A stretch of 64,000 nucleotides of DNA. It comes from Artemia franciscana. Its lineage: Eukaryota > Arthropoda > Branchiopoda > Anostraca > Artemiidae. This document shows, piece after piece, positions 1 through 10,680 of this stretch. Under the pieces are notes generated by a model. That model saw only the letters and a program-made list of their open reading frames with translations. It was not told where the DNA came from and did not search any database. Every line of letters starts with the position of its first letter. Position 1 is the first letter of the stretch. The stretch is taken from assembly GCF_032884065.1 (NCBI RefSeq), contig NC_088863.1, positions 43,940,310-44,004,309 of the forward strand. Reading direction: 5' to 3'. Position numbers and translations under genes: made by a program.

Positions 1-1074
1 TCAGAAATGCCGTAGAATAAATAGTTGAAATTGATAAAAATACTTTAGCACAAAGAGCAAGGTATTTATCTCCTCCTAAATACCTCGCTCTTTGTGCTAA
101 AGTATTTTTAGAACCCCTCATATGCGTAATAATCTCTGTTCGTTTTAAGTTTCAATGCTACTTCTTCCTTTAGTTTGAAAAAACGTTTTCATGTTTATTT
201 TTCATTGTTTTCTTATAGTAATGCTAGAGAACCCTGCGCCCTTGTCATTGAATTTTTTTTCCCCCATGACAGATTCCTCCAAGGAAAGATCCTCCAACAT
301 AGCCCCCTCTCCTCAGCCCCACCCCCAAACAAAATAAAATCCCCCTGAAAACGTCTGTACACTTCCCAATAATTATTGCTGTATGTAAACACTGGTCAAA
401 GTTTGTAACTTGCAGCCCCTCCCCCCAGGGACTGTGGGGGAGAAATCATCCCCAAAGACATAGTTAATATGGTTTTCGACTATGCGGAACAAAATGGCTA
501 TATCAAAATTTTGATCCGTTGACTTTGGGAAAAAAATGAGCGTGGGAGGGGGCCTAGGTGCCCTCCAATTTTTTTGATCACTTAAAAAGGGCACTAGAAC
601 TTTTCATTTCCGTTAGAATGAGGCCTCTTGCGACATTCTAGGACCACTTGGTCGATACGATAACCCCTGGGGAAAAGAAAAAAAAAACAAAAACAAACAA
701 ATAAACACGTACCCGTGATTTGTCTTCTGGCAAAAAATACAAAATTCCACATTTTTGTAGATAGGAGCTTGAAACTTCTACAATAAGATTCTCTGATATG
801 CTGAATCTGATGGGGTCATTTTCGTTAAGATCCTACGACTTTTAGGGGGTGTTTCCCCCTATTTTCCTAAATAAGGCAAATTTTCTCAGGCTCGTAACTT
901 TTGATGGGTAAGACTAAACTTGATGAAACTTATATATTTAAAATTAGCATTAAAATGTGATTCTTTTGATGTAGCTATTGATATCAAAATTCAATTTTTT
1001 AGAGTTTTGGTTACTATTGAGCCGGGTCGCTCCTTACTACTACAGTTTGTTACCACGAACTGTTTGATATAGGC
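1..1074 (-). repeat. F1 repeat, copy a (truncated by window edge)
   Basis: This is a non-coding interspersed repeat, recognised because the same sequence recurs at 2675-4060, 5781-8780 and 37986-39694. On the minus strand the element starts near 1074 with TCAAACAGTT followed by a short hairpin and runs leftward out of the window. A reading frame of about 73 codons (373-594, minus) recurs in other copies but differs at many residues, so it is probably not a gene. No transposase or reverse transcriptase was recognised in the family. Confidence 0.8.
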
Positions 1075-2674
1075 CAAAGGAACAAGTAAAAACCTAAAAG
1101 GAAACGCTGAAATAATGGAGTTCTTTTTTAACAAGCTTAATGTTTCTATTATTCAGATTATCATATTGCCCTCCAACGATATTCGCTTTTTAAAATCATT
1201 TCAAACAAAATATTTTTATCTAATATTGCAATCCATCACAGGCAAAACTAAATTTGATTGAGTCGAAACTGCAGAAAATTATTTTAAGAGACAATCTAAG
1301 ACGTATCAAATACTGGAGAAACGTATTATTAGGATTGTATCTGACACTCACAGAGGACAGGAGGGTGGTGCATTGTCAGAAGAGTAACCATGATATTTAG
1401 AAAAACATAAAATAAGGAATTTAGGGGTCCTACTCTTAATTAATTATTAGCATATTTCCTTCAGAAGTCCAACCACTAAATGTCACCGCTATCAAAGGTA
1501 GCGGTCAACCACCACCTGGAATTTTACCGCCAACCACTACAAAACGCAGTGGCTAACCACAACCTTGATTGATTTGCAATCAGATAGACCAACTACTTTT
1601 GATGAGTCAAGAAGCCCGTAAATAAGAAATAAATATGAAGAATCAAAGATGCAAAATAAAGCAGAAATAAATTTATTAGGGTTACATCCTGGACCATCAG
1701 GGGCATGGAATAAAATACTAAAAATCCTATATTTGGAAAGATTATAACTGGATCGAGTATTATATAAGCCAATAGCTATTAAGTCCAATATAGCGATAAT
1801 TCCATATATCTCCTAATTCCAAACAGCATTCCTAATTCCAAAAACCGTTCCCGGGACATACTTTAGCCTTTAGACCCGTCCCTGAAAGTTTCATTTTCCT
1901 AACCTAACCCCTTACCGGATAGCCAAAAGTCAATTGACTAGAATTTTACCCGATGTTTTTATCCAAAACACACTTACCTTAATTAGTGAATCAACAAATA
2001 CACTAATAAACCGCATGAATAGCCCCAATATCCAAAAAACATCTAAATTTGTCACTTTAAACTAGAACCCCAAAATAAACCACAAAATGCTAAATGATAA
2101 CGCAACACTGAATCTTCAAAAATCCTGTCTTAAACGACTGAAAATATGGGTCTCCGATTGAAACAGCTGATCGGTGCAGTCCTTCAGGGCAGAAGGAGCA
2201 GCCAACCCAGGATCTTATGGTGGATTCTTGGCGCAACTATTATCAAACTATGCACGCTTAGCCGGATAATTTTAGGTTGTGATTAGTTCCGCTTGACACC
2301 TTTATTCAGTTTAGTTGACCTTTTTGTTAACCTAAGAATAAAGTAAAGTAATGATATAAAATGATTTCTTTTAGGAGTGTCTAAGCTTTTTATGTTTAGC
2401 AAAACTAATTTAATTCTTCAGCTATTGCGCCAATCCAAAATCAAAATACATTGTAGGATTTTTAGCATTTTTGAGGCATTTGCACCACAAGCCTAGGACG
2501 TTGTTAAAATCACTTTTCGTTTTGCTTTTTAAATGGTGCAAACCAACTAAACTATGAGGGCACGTAGAGATAAGAAGCCATCGAGAGCAATATTATTTAT
2601 TGGCACTTCTAATCCCTGAGTCACTTAAACATCTTCCCCAAAAGCCTGCACACAAACGATGTCCATAATCTTTT
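1075..2674. other. Unassigned AT-rich stretch with a K-repeat scrap
   Basis: I see no gene in this stretch. Positions about 1845-1970 match part of repeat K (compare 41750-41866), which carries the phrase CTGAAAGTTTCATTTTCC. The rest is not recognised. The longest open frame (about 83 codons near 1537-1788, minus) has no recognisable motif. Confidence 0.5.
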
Positions 2675-4060
2675 CAAACAGTTCGTGGTAACGAACTATA
2701 GTAAGGAGCGACCCGGCTCAATAGTACCCAAAACTCTAATAAACGGAATTTTTATAACAATAGCTACGACAAAAGAATTCCATTTTAATGCTGATTTTAA
2801 ATATATAAGTTTCATTAGGTTTAGACTTGCCCATCAAAAGTTACAAGCCTGAGAAAATTTGCCTTATTTAGAAAATAGGGGGAAACACCCGTTAAAAGTC
2901 ATAGAATTAATGAAAATCATACCACCAGATTCAGCGTATCAGAGAACCCTACAATAGAAGTTTCAAGCTCCTATCTACAAAAATGTGGAATTTTGCATTT
3001 TTTGCCACAAGACAGATCACGGATGCGTGTTTATTTGTTTTTTTTTCCCAGGGGTGATCGTATCGACCCAGTGGCCCTAGAGTGTCGTGAGAGGGTTCAT
3101 TCTAACGGAAATCAAAATTTCTAGTGCCCTTTTTAGTGACAAAAAATTGGAGGGCACCTATCCCCCCCACGCTCATTTTTTCCCAAAGTCACCGGATCAA
3201 AATTCTGAGATTGCCATTTTATTCAGCATAGTCGAAAAACCTAATAACTATGTCTTTGGGGACGAATTACTCCCCCACAGTCCCCATGGGAGGGGCTGAA
3301 AGTTACAAACCTTGACCAGTGTTTACATATAATAATGTTTATTGGGAAATCCACCGACGCTTTCAGGGGGATTTTCTTGGCTGGGGGAGTGGTTGAAGGG
3401 AGGGGGTTATGCGGGGGAACTTTCCATGGAGGAATTTGCCATGGGGAAAGAAAATATCCATGAAGGGGGCGCAGGATTTCTTAGCATTTTTTCAAAGAAC
3501 AATGAAAAAATAATTATGAAGAAGTTTTTTCAACTGAAAGTAAGGAACAGCATTAAAGCTTAAAACGAACAAAAATTATTACGCATATGAGGGGTTCACT
3601 TCCTCCTAATACCTCGCTCTTTACGCTGAAGTAATTTTATTAATTCCAACTATTTATTCTACGGCCTTTGTGTATTGTGATCCAGGGGTCATTTTTAAGG
3701 AATCGGAAAAAATTTAAGCTTTAGTGTAAAGAGCGAGGTATTGACGAGGGGGGAGCCCCCTCATATACGTGATAAAAATATACGAATATAGAAGTTCGTT
3801 ACGTAAGTTAATTCGTAAGTTACGTATATTTTTACTAATAAAAACGTTCTTAAAAAGTTAAAAGTTTTAGTTGCCTTTTAAATAACCTCAAAATTGAAGG
3901 ATAACTAGACCTTCTTCTTCGCTCCTTTTTTCTCGAAATCGTCCAATCAAAACTACGAGAAAGCCATTTAGCCATCAAAATGAATTTTAGATGTAAATTT
4001 CGTTTTAATTATTAATGTGCGGAGAGCCAAAATCAAAACATGCATTAATTCAAAATTAAT
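2675..4060 (+). repeat. F1 repeat, copy b
   Basis: A second F1 copy, plus strand. It opens with TCAAACAGTT and the perfect hairpin (8-bp stem, GGTA loop), then follows copies a and d closely. It contains the same short C-rich frame near 3087-3299. At its 3' end it runs directly into palindrome P1 (4062-4352), the same arrangement as in copy d, which suggests that F1 and the palindrome belong to one element. Confidence 0.8.
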
Positions 4061-4061
4061 T

Positions 4062-4352
4062 CAAAGTTTTTTTTCAACAGAAAGCAAGAAGCGATATTAA
4101 AACTTAAAACGAACAGAAATTACTCCGCATATGAAAGGGGCTGTTCCCTCCTCAACGCCCCGCTCTTTACGCTAAAGTTTTTTTTTACCTGTTTTAAAAA
4201 GTAGAGTTGAGAGAAAGAGTCAAACTTTAAAGCAAAGAGCTAGGCGTTGAGGAAGGAACAGCCTCTTTCATATACGGGGTAATTCCTGTTCGTTTTAAGT
4301 TTTAATATCGCTCCTTACTTTCAGTTGAGAAAAACATGCTTTTTTATTTAAT
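4062..4352. repeat. Palindromic module P1 (foldback, ~290 bp)
   Basis: The left half (AAAGCAAGAAGCGATATT then TTAAAACGAACAGAAATTAC) returns as its reverse complement in the right half around a short centre near 4190-4210, so a single strand could fold into a long hairpin. Related modules are at 10236-10487 and 39391-39691. The outer ends are A/T runs close to TTTTTATTTAAT. No coding capacity is seen. Confidence 0.8.
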
Positions 4353-4499
4353 ATTTAAATAAAGCAATGCTTTGAATTTTTGGTTGAAAATCTAACAAAA
4401 GTTTTCTCCAGTAACGTTTTTATTTGCCATAGAAATTCAATCCCTCAATAACAGTTGCTAGTAACAGTTTTCTGTAAGCTTATGCTAGTAAATTTATTG

Positions 4500-4960
4500 T
4501 GTTGGGTGGAGGAAATACGGTGTATACTGCAACAGCTATTACTTACAACTCACCCAGATCCAAGCTGCCTGAGGCCAAAGCACCTACGTTCCTTCTCCTT
4601 GTAAATCTATTCAGTTCTATATTCTTTAGTCCCTCCTAAGAGGTTCCACTTTCTTTTAAATCCTTCCTTATGCTGTCTTTCCACAGCACTCGGGGACGAA
4701 CTGCTATTCAATTGGGCCTGTACGGATGGCTGAGAGGGACAATCTTTTACCATCTGTCATCCTTAATCCTAAAACCGTGCCCTAGCCATCCCATCCTTTC
4801 CCTTATTGTAGCCCTGGAAAAGGGGATAGAAATATTTTTTTTCTCGTACTCCTTGTTGTTAGATATACGATCAGTCCAACAGATACCCAAACCTGTCCAT
4901 AGACGATTCCTCTGGAACACATCTAACAAATCCTCTTCGATCTTTTGAAGCGCTCATATT
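4500..4960 (-). pseudogene. RTE-like retrotransposon family b, C-terminal fragment
   Basis: Read on the minus strand, about 4929-4560 encodes the end of an APE-type non-LTR retrotransposon ORF2. Visible are DVFQRNRL, LTDRIS-like TDRISN, a YEK-IP-SRATIRERMGWLGHG stretch and a following -RPRVLW- block. The same order of motifs closes the family b relic at 19200-21060. The fragment has stop codons and shifts, and the RT active site is absent. It is a dead 5'-truncated copy; assignment to the RTE-like group rests on the WLGH and RP-LW tail and is only moderately certain. Confidence 0.6.
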
Positions 4961-5469
4961 TCAAAACCAGTTTTCACCACTGTCATTACTTTAGATTCCA
5001 ATATTCTAATCTTAGTTCACTGACTTATCTTCCTATGCTTATTCATATTTCAAAATAATTTCCCGACAAAACTTTTCCCTCAGAAAATCCTCTGTGAAAG
5101 TCTCCCTCATGGAAAATCCCCTCAAAGATGTAAAATTTAGCAGCCAAACAAAAATTTTGACAAATAAAAGTAGCAAAGACCAATAATTAAAAATAATCAA
5201 GTATTTTGGAATATTCTACCTATATTTCAAAATGTTGGCAGATTATATGGTGTGGAATATCCTATTGTAGTTATTTTGTACGTTTTTATTTCTTTTATTC
5301 CTTTTTTTCTGAGTGTTTTTGGGGGGAATAGAACGCAATAAAAAGAATAGAACCCAGTAAAACAGAAGCACTTTGTACCACAATCTAAGGATAAATAAGG
5401 ATAAAGATCCTCCAGAGCCATTGCTGGCGCTTAGGGCGTCGAATCAACGTTTCAGTTGCTGGGTATTTT

Positions 5470-5582
5470 TTACAGGGACAAGTAGCAAGCTTATCGCCCA
5501 ACCTTGCTGCGGCGGGGAACGAACCCTGGGCCCCATATTCCCAAGGAAGAACATCAATCCACTGTGCTACAACAGGTTAACA
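5470..5582 (-). repeat. tRNA-derived SINE head
   Basis: On the minus strand there is a polymerase III type promoter: an A-box-like TAGCACAGTGG and, about 35 bases on, a B-box-like GGTTCGTTCCC. This is the arrangement of a tRNA-derived SINE 5' region. A cloverleaf is not convincing, so it is not called a functional tRNA. A similar head is at 21558-21660. Confidence 0.6.
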
Positions 5583-5938
5583 AATTTTTCAGTTAACCGT
5601 TTGAATTTTTCAATCTGGCTTGCGGCAAACATTGGAGGAGGGGCGTCTCCCTCCCTAGCTGACAATAATAGTAGATGACACCAGTTCACCCCTTGCGATC
5701 TAGAACGAATCCACTAGGCGTACAACAGAGCGCTTTCTCGTCTTAAGTCTGAAGTCAATCCAGACTTGTCCCAGTGAGAGATTAATAAAAACAAGTTTTT
5801 TCAACTGAAAGTAAGGAGCAACATTCAAATTTTAAACGAAGAGAAACTATTACGTATAGTTTCAAGGTGGTTCTACCCCTCGTCATTACCTCGCTCTTTA
5901 CGCTAAAGTTCGAATTTTGTTCCAATTCTTAAGAATGA

Positions 5939-6284
5939 TTCTTTAAAGATTCCAAATCTTTGAGAGCCGTCAGTGCCAAGTGGATTGATGCATAGGGCTT
6001 AGGATCCTTCGTCCGAGAGGTCGAGGGTTCGAAGCCTAGTGTGCCCAATTATTTAGTTTGGGAGGGGGGTCAGTGCCGTGACTGTAAGCTCAGCCAAAGT
6101 CGACCCAGCTCTAAATGGGTACCTGAAGAAGTATGAGGAATGTAAACAGGAACCGTGCGCGTTAGCACAGGATGGTTGATGCTAGCCCCCCATTGGATTT
6201 CCTGGCTGTAGGGCCAAGAAACAAAGATCAGCACCACTGTAGGGACTGTAAAGTCCCATGCCGTATTGTTTTCTTTACTTTACT
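5939..6284 (+). mobile_element. tRNA-derived SINE with 10-bp target duplication
   Basis: A ~346-bp insertion in F1 copy c. The 5' part is tRNA-like: an AGTGCCAAGTGG A-box-like block and a perfect B box (GGTTCGAAGCC). A conserved-looking central region (CTCTAAATGGGTACCTGA) follows, and the 3' tail is a short CTTTACTTTACTTT repeat. The flanking direct repeat TTAAGAATGA occurs at 5929-5938 and again at 6285-6294, as expected for target-primed insertion. The partner LINE that supplies its machinery is not identified. Confidence 0.8.
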
Positions 6285-6752
6285 TTAAGAATGACCCTTG
6301 AATCACAAAGGCCGTTTAATTAGATAAAATAGGTCTTTTGAAAGTAATATAAAAACTTTAGTGTAAAGAGCCAGGTATTGGCGAGGGGGCCAACCCCCTC
6401 ATATGCGTAATAATTTCTGTTCATTTTAAGTAATAACGTTGCTCCTATTTTTCAGTTGAAAAATTTGTTGTTTTTTTTATTTAATTTCTGATCGTTTTTT
6501 AAATAATGCTGGAAAATTCAGCACTCTCTTCATGGAAAATTCTCTTCCCCCATGAAAAATTTATCCATGGAAATATCCTCCCACGTAACCCTCTTCCTCC
6601 GTTCTTCCCTCACCAGAAAAAATCACCCCTGAAAACGTCTGTATACTTCCCAATAACCAATACTATGTGTAAGCATGGACACAGTTCACAACTTGTAGCA
6701 ATTCCCCCAGGGACTTGGGGAAATTAAGTCGTCCTCAAAGACATAGTTAATG

Positions 6753-8168
6753 ACACGCCATTGGCTATGATGTATAATCAGTGTCTACTGGAAGGCCGAT
6801 CTCATCACCGATCTCACCGTCAGACCTTAGGCCGATTTCGAAGAGGCCCATCATCTCGAAAGTCTTTGAAGACTTTATTCTACTAGGCTACTAGCAGAAG
6901 TAGATCATAAAATCGACCCTATGCAGTTCGGTTTTTGTCGAGGGCACAGCACAACACATTATCTGGTGAGATTACTTCATGATCTACTAGAGTACCTAGA
7001 AATTTCGGAGGCTCTTGCTGATATAATAATTTCTGATTTCAAGAAAGCTTTTGATCTCCTCGACCACGAGACTGTTATCAATGAAGCCCGTGCCCTGGAG
7101 GTCTCGCAGTTTCTGCTGTGCATCATCGCAAGTTTCCTTTCTGGTCGTCAACAGTGCGTACAACTTGAAAACGGGGAAGACATAACATGTTGAGCAGCAC
7201 AAGGAAGCAAGCTAGGTACCATCTTATTTGTCATTGTAATCAACCGACTGATGAGAAAACATAAACAAAGGTACAAGTTCGCAGATGATTGTTCAATCAC
7301 TCTACTACGATTCCTTTCGCAAAATAACGACCAACTCGAGTCCCTGGTTGCAGAGCTTCGGGATCAAGCTGATCAAGTGAAGCTGCAGCTAAGTCTCGAG
7401 AAAAGCTGTGTGTTGCGGTTCAACTTCCTGGAGAGGAAGAGCATTGACGAATCTGTACCTCTCCAAACAAAGAATTCAGTCAAAATACTCGGCATCACAC
7501 TAAGTGACGATCTTACGTTCGGAGATCACATCAACCAGATCACAGCAAAAGCAGCTGGTCTTCTAAAATCCTTCGCATATTTCAGAAGGTTTGGAATGAC
7601 AGAACAACCCCTTCTTTCGTGCTACAAAACTTATGGAATGCCCATAGTCATGTACGGCTGTCCTGTCTGACACCCATCGCTCACAGAGAAACACAGAAGT
7701 CAGCTTGAAACAATTCAGACAAGAGCCTGCAAAATAATTCTTGGATCAAATTATAAAAACTACGAAGAAAGCTTGAGTGAACTCAGGCTCCCAACCCTGG
7801 ATGAAAGGAGGCACGAAACGCTGATGAAGTTTGGAGCTGACATCCTGTAGTCCCCAACGCACCGAGATATACTGCCTCAGTTTACTTCAGTGACCCACGC
7901 ACACAAGACGAGGCTGGCAACTTTTAAAGAGGGAAAAGAACTGTTAGAATGCCCGCCTACACGCTTAACGACAAGATTTTTAAACCCCTTCGTTCCATAT
8001 TACGTGAAGCACTACAACGACAATATCCTCAAATTGAAGAGATAGCTCATCATGGGTGTTTTGTATGTTGCGTTTTTTTGCGTTTTTCTCTTTTTTTTGT
8101 TTGACGATACCCATGTCATTGCATTGTGATAAAGGCAAAAGACTAAAGATTATTTTATACACGCTGAT
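6753..8168 (+). pseudogene. Non-LTR retrotransposon family a, RT fragment (Jockey/CR1-like)
   Basis: A reverse transcriptase relic inserted in F1 copy c. Readable motifs in order: a RPIS...SKVFEDFI block (~6825), QFGFCRGHSTTHYL (6921 on), SDFKKAFDLLDH with the first catalytic aspartate (~7035), a PQGS-like AAQGSKLGTILF (~7195), KFADDCSI (YADD-type site, ~7275) and a LGITLSDDLTF block (~7490). A C-terminal domain runs to about 8040 (RRHETLMKFG, FVPYYVKHYN). Stops at 7193, 7668 and 7849 break the frame. The endonuclease half is missing, so it is a 5'-truncated dead copy. The motif set fits the Jockey/CR1 group, but the clade is not certain. Confidence 0.8.
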
Positions 8169-8810
8169 ACACGACTATGTTGAACAAAATGGTTGTCTCA
8201 AAATTTGGATCCCATGACTTTGGGGGGAAATGAGCGTTGGAGGGGTTCTAGTTGTCCTCCAGGTTCTTGGCCACTTAAATAGGGTACTAAAACTTCTAAT
8301 TTTCGTTTGAATGAGCCCTCTTGCAACACTCTAGGACCAGGGGATCAATACGGTCACTCTTTGGGAAAAAAAATAAACACGCATCCGTGATTTTTCTTGT
8401 GGCAAAAAAAAAAAAATTCCACCTTCTTGCAGATGGGAGCTTAAAACCGCTATAGTAGTGTTCTCTGATACACTGAATTTAATGGTGTGATTTTCATTGA
8501 GATTCTATGACTTCTAGGGGTTTTTCCCCTTTTTTTCTAAAATAAGACTTCTATGACTTCTAGGGGTTTTTTCCTTTTTTTCGAAAAAAAGGCAAATTTT
8601 CTCAGGCTTGTAACTTTTTATGGGCAGGACTAAAATTGATGAAACTTATATATTTAAAATCAGGATAAAAGTCTGATTCTTTGATGTATATATGGGTATT
8701 AAACTTCGTTTCTTTGAATTTCGGTTACTATTGCGCCTGGTCGCTCCTTACTTACAGTTCGTTGCCACGGACAGTTTGATAGGACCGGAACAACAATTGG
8801 TAAAAAGGAC

Positions 8811-9060
8811 AGAGTTTTGGAATTAAAGGAAGATATATTTCGTGAGGATGAAATAGTAACGATACTAAAAAGATTAAAAAGTAACAAGGCTCGAGGTGCT
8901 GATTGTGCTTTAAAATGAGTTTTTAAACCTGCTTGTTTTGAAGTTAAAGATAAATTATTGAAGATTATGAACATGATATTTGAAACAGGAGGAATACCAT
9001 ATTATTCTAGATAAACTGTTATCAAACCCCGACCCCTCGATAAGAAAGTGTGGACCCCTC
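8811..9060 (+). pseudogene. RTE-like family b, short RT fragment
   Basis: A ~250-bp relic homologous to 19690-19970 of the larger family b copy. In one frame LKEDIFREDE, ILKRLKSNKARGAD and KDKLLKIMNMIFETG can be read. This is the N-terminal RT region (the NKA-GAD motif before the fingers). Several stops and a lost segment follow near 8920 and 9012. It abuts the 5' end of F1 copy c. Confidence 0.65.
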
Positions 9061-9842
9061 GATATGAGTGAGTGTGGTAGTTCTATCTCATGGCATTATC
9101 TCAGACCTTTTATTTATATTCTCGAAAAGAGCAAGATATTTATTCTGAAATTCGGGTTACTAACATTTTCTGGTGTGAATAGCGATCTAGATAGGTCACA
9201 ACTTTGGGGTAATTTGTTTCACCGTCCCAGCTCCCTTAATATAGAGAAGCGACAGTAACAGTCACAGTACAAGGGACCGAGTTTAGCTTGGTGTCCCGGT
9301 ACTACTAATCCACTTTGTTTAAAAAATAAGATTTTGGCATCCCACAAACATTTTAAGTCTCATATTAGAGCTTGAAAAATTTAAAACATTGATAAAAGGT
9401 TGGAGAAAGTGCCCAGTCAAATATTTCTTGCCCGAGATCTTACTTTACATATAGACACAGTAAAACACTTCGCATCAGTGTTCCCACTTGTTCTCATTTT
9501 GGCAGTAGAATATTTATTTTTGGACTTTCCTACTTCCAAACGTAAAATCTACTTATCTTTTTACTTTCTAGTTATTTTTGGACGCATCTGCTTACTTACT
9601 ACTTATTTTTGGAGGCTTAAGTTTTCGTGCCTGCCATTTATTTTGGTTTTGGTTCCGCTGAATTATAATCCTACAGGTCTAACGTTTTATAAAATGGAAG
9701 GGTGCAACTGTTTTTAGCAGCCCCATGTTTGTCAGGAGCGGAATCTTCCATATCTCAAAGGTATTACAATTCCCGAAGGGACTGACATGGAAGGAGTCGG
9801 GGTTTATTTCATAACCAGTTTATAACCGGATGTACTTTGTGT
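9061..9842. other. Unassigned region with one half of a direct repeat
   Basis: No gene recognised. Positions about 9495-9695 recur in shortened form at 10118-10240 (shared TTCTACTTCCAAACGTA-like and GAATTATAATCCTA phrases), marking another interspersed repeat. A 105-codon open frame at 9400-9717 lies across this repeat and has no recognisable motif. Confidence 0.45.
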
Positions 9843-10010
9843 CACTGGCGGATCCAGGGGACCCCTGTCCTCCCAAGATTTTTCCTGGCGCTCTTTTCCC
9901 CTTTTTTCTTGTTTCACTTTTTTTTGAATAAGTTTGTCAATTTGGTCAATTATTGACACCTTTCTCACATTGCCCCCGCCCCTCAATATTTTGCTCTAGA
10001 TCCGCCCCTG
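9843..10010. mobile_element. hAT-like MITE (168 bp)
   Basis: The ends are inverted copies of each other: CACTGGCGGATCCAG on the left and, reverse-complemented, CAGGGGCGGATCTAG on the right. The 5'-CA..GGCGGATC terminus is typical of short non-autonomous hAT-like elements. There is no coding capacity. The 8-bp flanks (CTTTGTGT / CTTTTTTG) agree only partly, so the class assignment is moderate. Confidence 0.55.
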
Positions 10011-10235
10011 CTTTTTTGTCATCTTAATTAGACCGTTCTGGTTAAAACTGCCAGAGTTAGTGGCGTATTATTAGCTAGTTTGCTATCTAGTCCAGCACTT
10101 GACAGTGTTTCTTCTTCTTTTTTAGCATTAGAATACTTATTTTTGAAATTCTACTTCCAAACGTATTCAATGCCTGCCAATTATTTTGGTTTGGTTCCGT
10201 TGAATTATAATCCTATAAGTCTAATGTTTTCTAGA

Positions 10236-10487
10236 ATTAAATAAAAAAACAAGTTTTTTTAACTGAAAGTAAGGAGCGACATTGAAACTTAAAACGAACA
10301 AAAATTACTTCGTATATGAAAGGGGCTGCTTCCTCATCGACGCCCCGCTCTTCACGCTAAAGTTTGACTCTTTCTCTCAACTCTACTATTTAAAACAGTA
10401 AAGAATTTTAGAGTAAAGAGGGGGGCGTTGATGAGGAAGCAGCCCCTTTCATATACGAAGCAATTTCTGTTCCTTTTAAGTTTTAAT
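10236..10487. repeat. Palindromic module P2 (solo)
   Basis: A near-palindrome of ~250 bp like P1 and P3, but not attached to an F1 body. The left arm carries ACTGAAAGTAAGGAGCGACA and CGCCCCGCTCTTCACGC; the right arm carries their complements. It sits inside the direct repeat seen at 9495-9695, so it inserted there on its own or is a severely truncated F1. The right end is shortened. Confidence 0.75.
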
Positions 10488-10680
10488 CTGAAAAATCTGA
10501 AACGCATCACCTATGGCTTCTATTGTCTATTTCTTTCTATTTTTGTCGGTTTCCGTCACACCCTTCCTCACCCATTCCCATTTTGACTTTTCAGCCTTCA
10601 TGGTTGCAGCAGCAGCTGCAACCTAGTAAAGAACGAATAAAAGCCTATAGTAACCAGAAGTTAAGAAATGCGTTTATAAA

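Larger units (their letters stand above)
5781..8780 (-). repeat. F1 repeat, copy c, split by two insertions
   Basis: Minus-strand F1 copy. It starts near 8780 (TCAAAC-like end with a decayed hairpin) and ends near 5781 at TTTTTATTAAT. The F1 sequence is interrupted at 5939-6284 by a tRNA-derived SINE and at about 6753-8168 by a non-LTR retrotransposon. When those are skipped, the flanks join in the order seen in copies a, b and d. It lacks the full P palindrome at its 3' side. Confidence 0.75.

Noticed and set aside
3342..3563. 73-codon Gly-rich ORF in F1b
   Set aside because: It is an F1 repeat frame that is not open in other copies.
5227..5421. 64-codon minus-strand ORF
   Set aside because: No motif; it overlaps another short frame on the plus strand in unassigned sequence.
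9804..9986. 60-codon minus-strand ORF
   Set aside because: It lies almost wholly in the 168-bp hAT-like MITE and has no motif.
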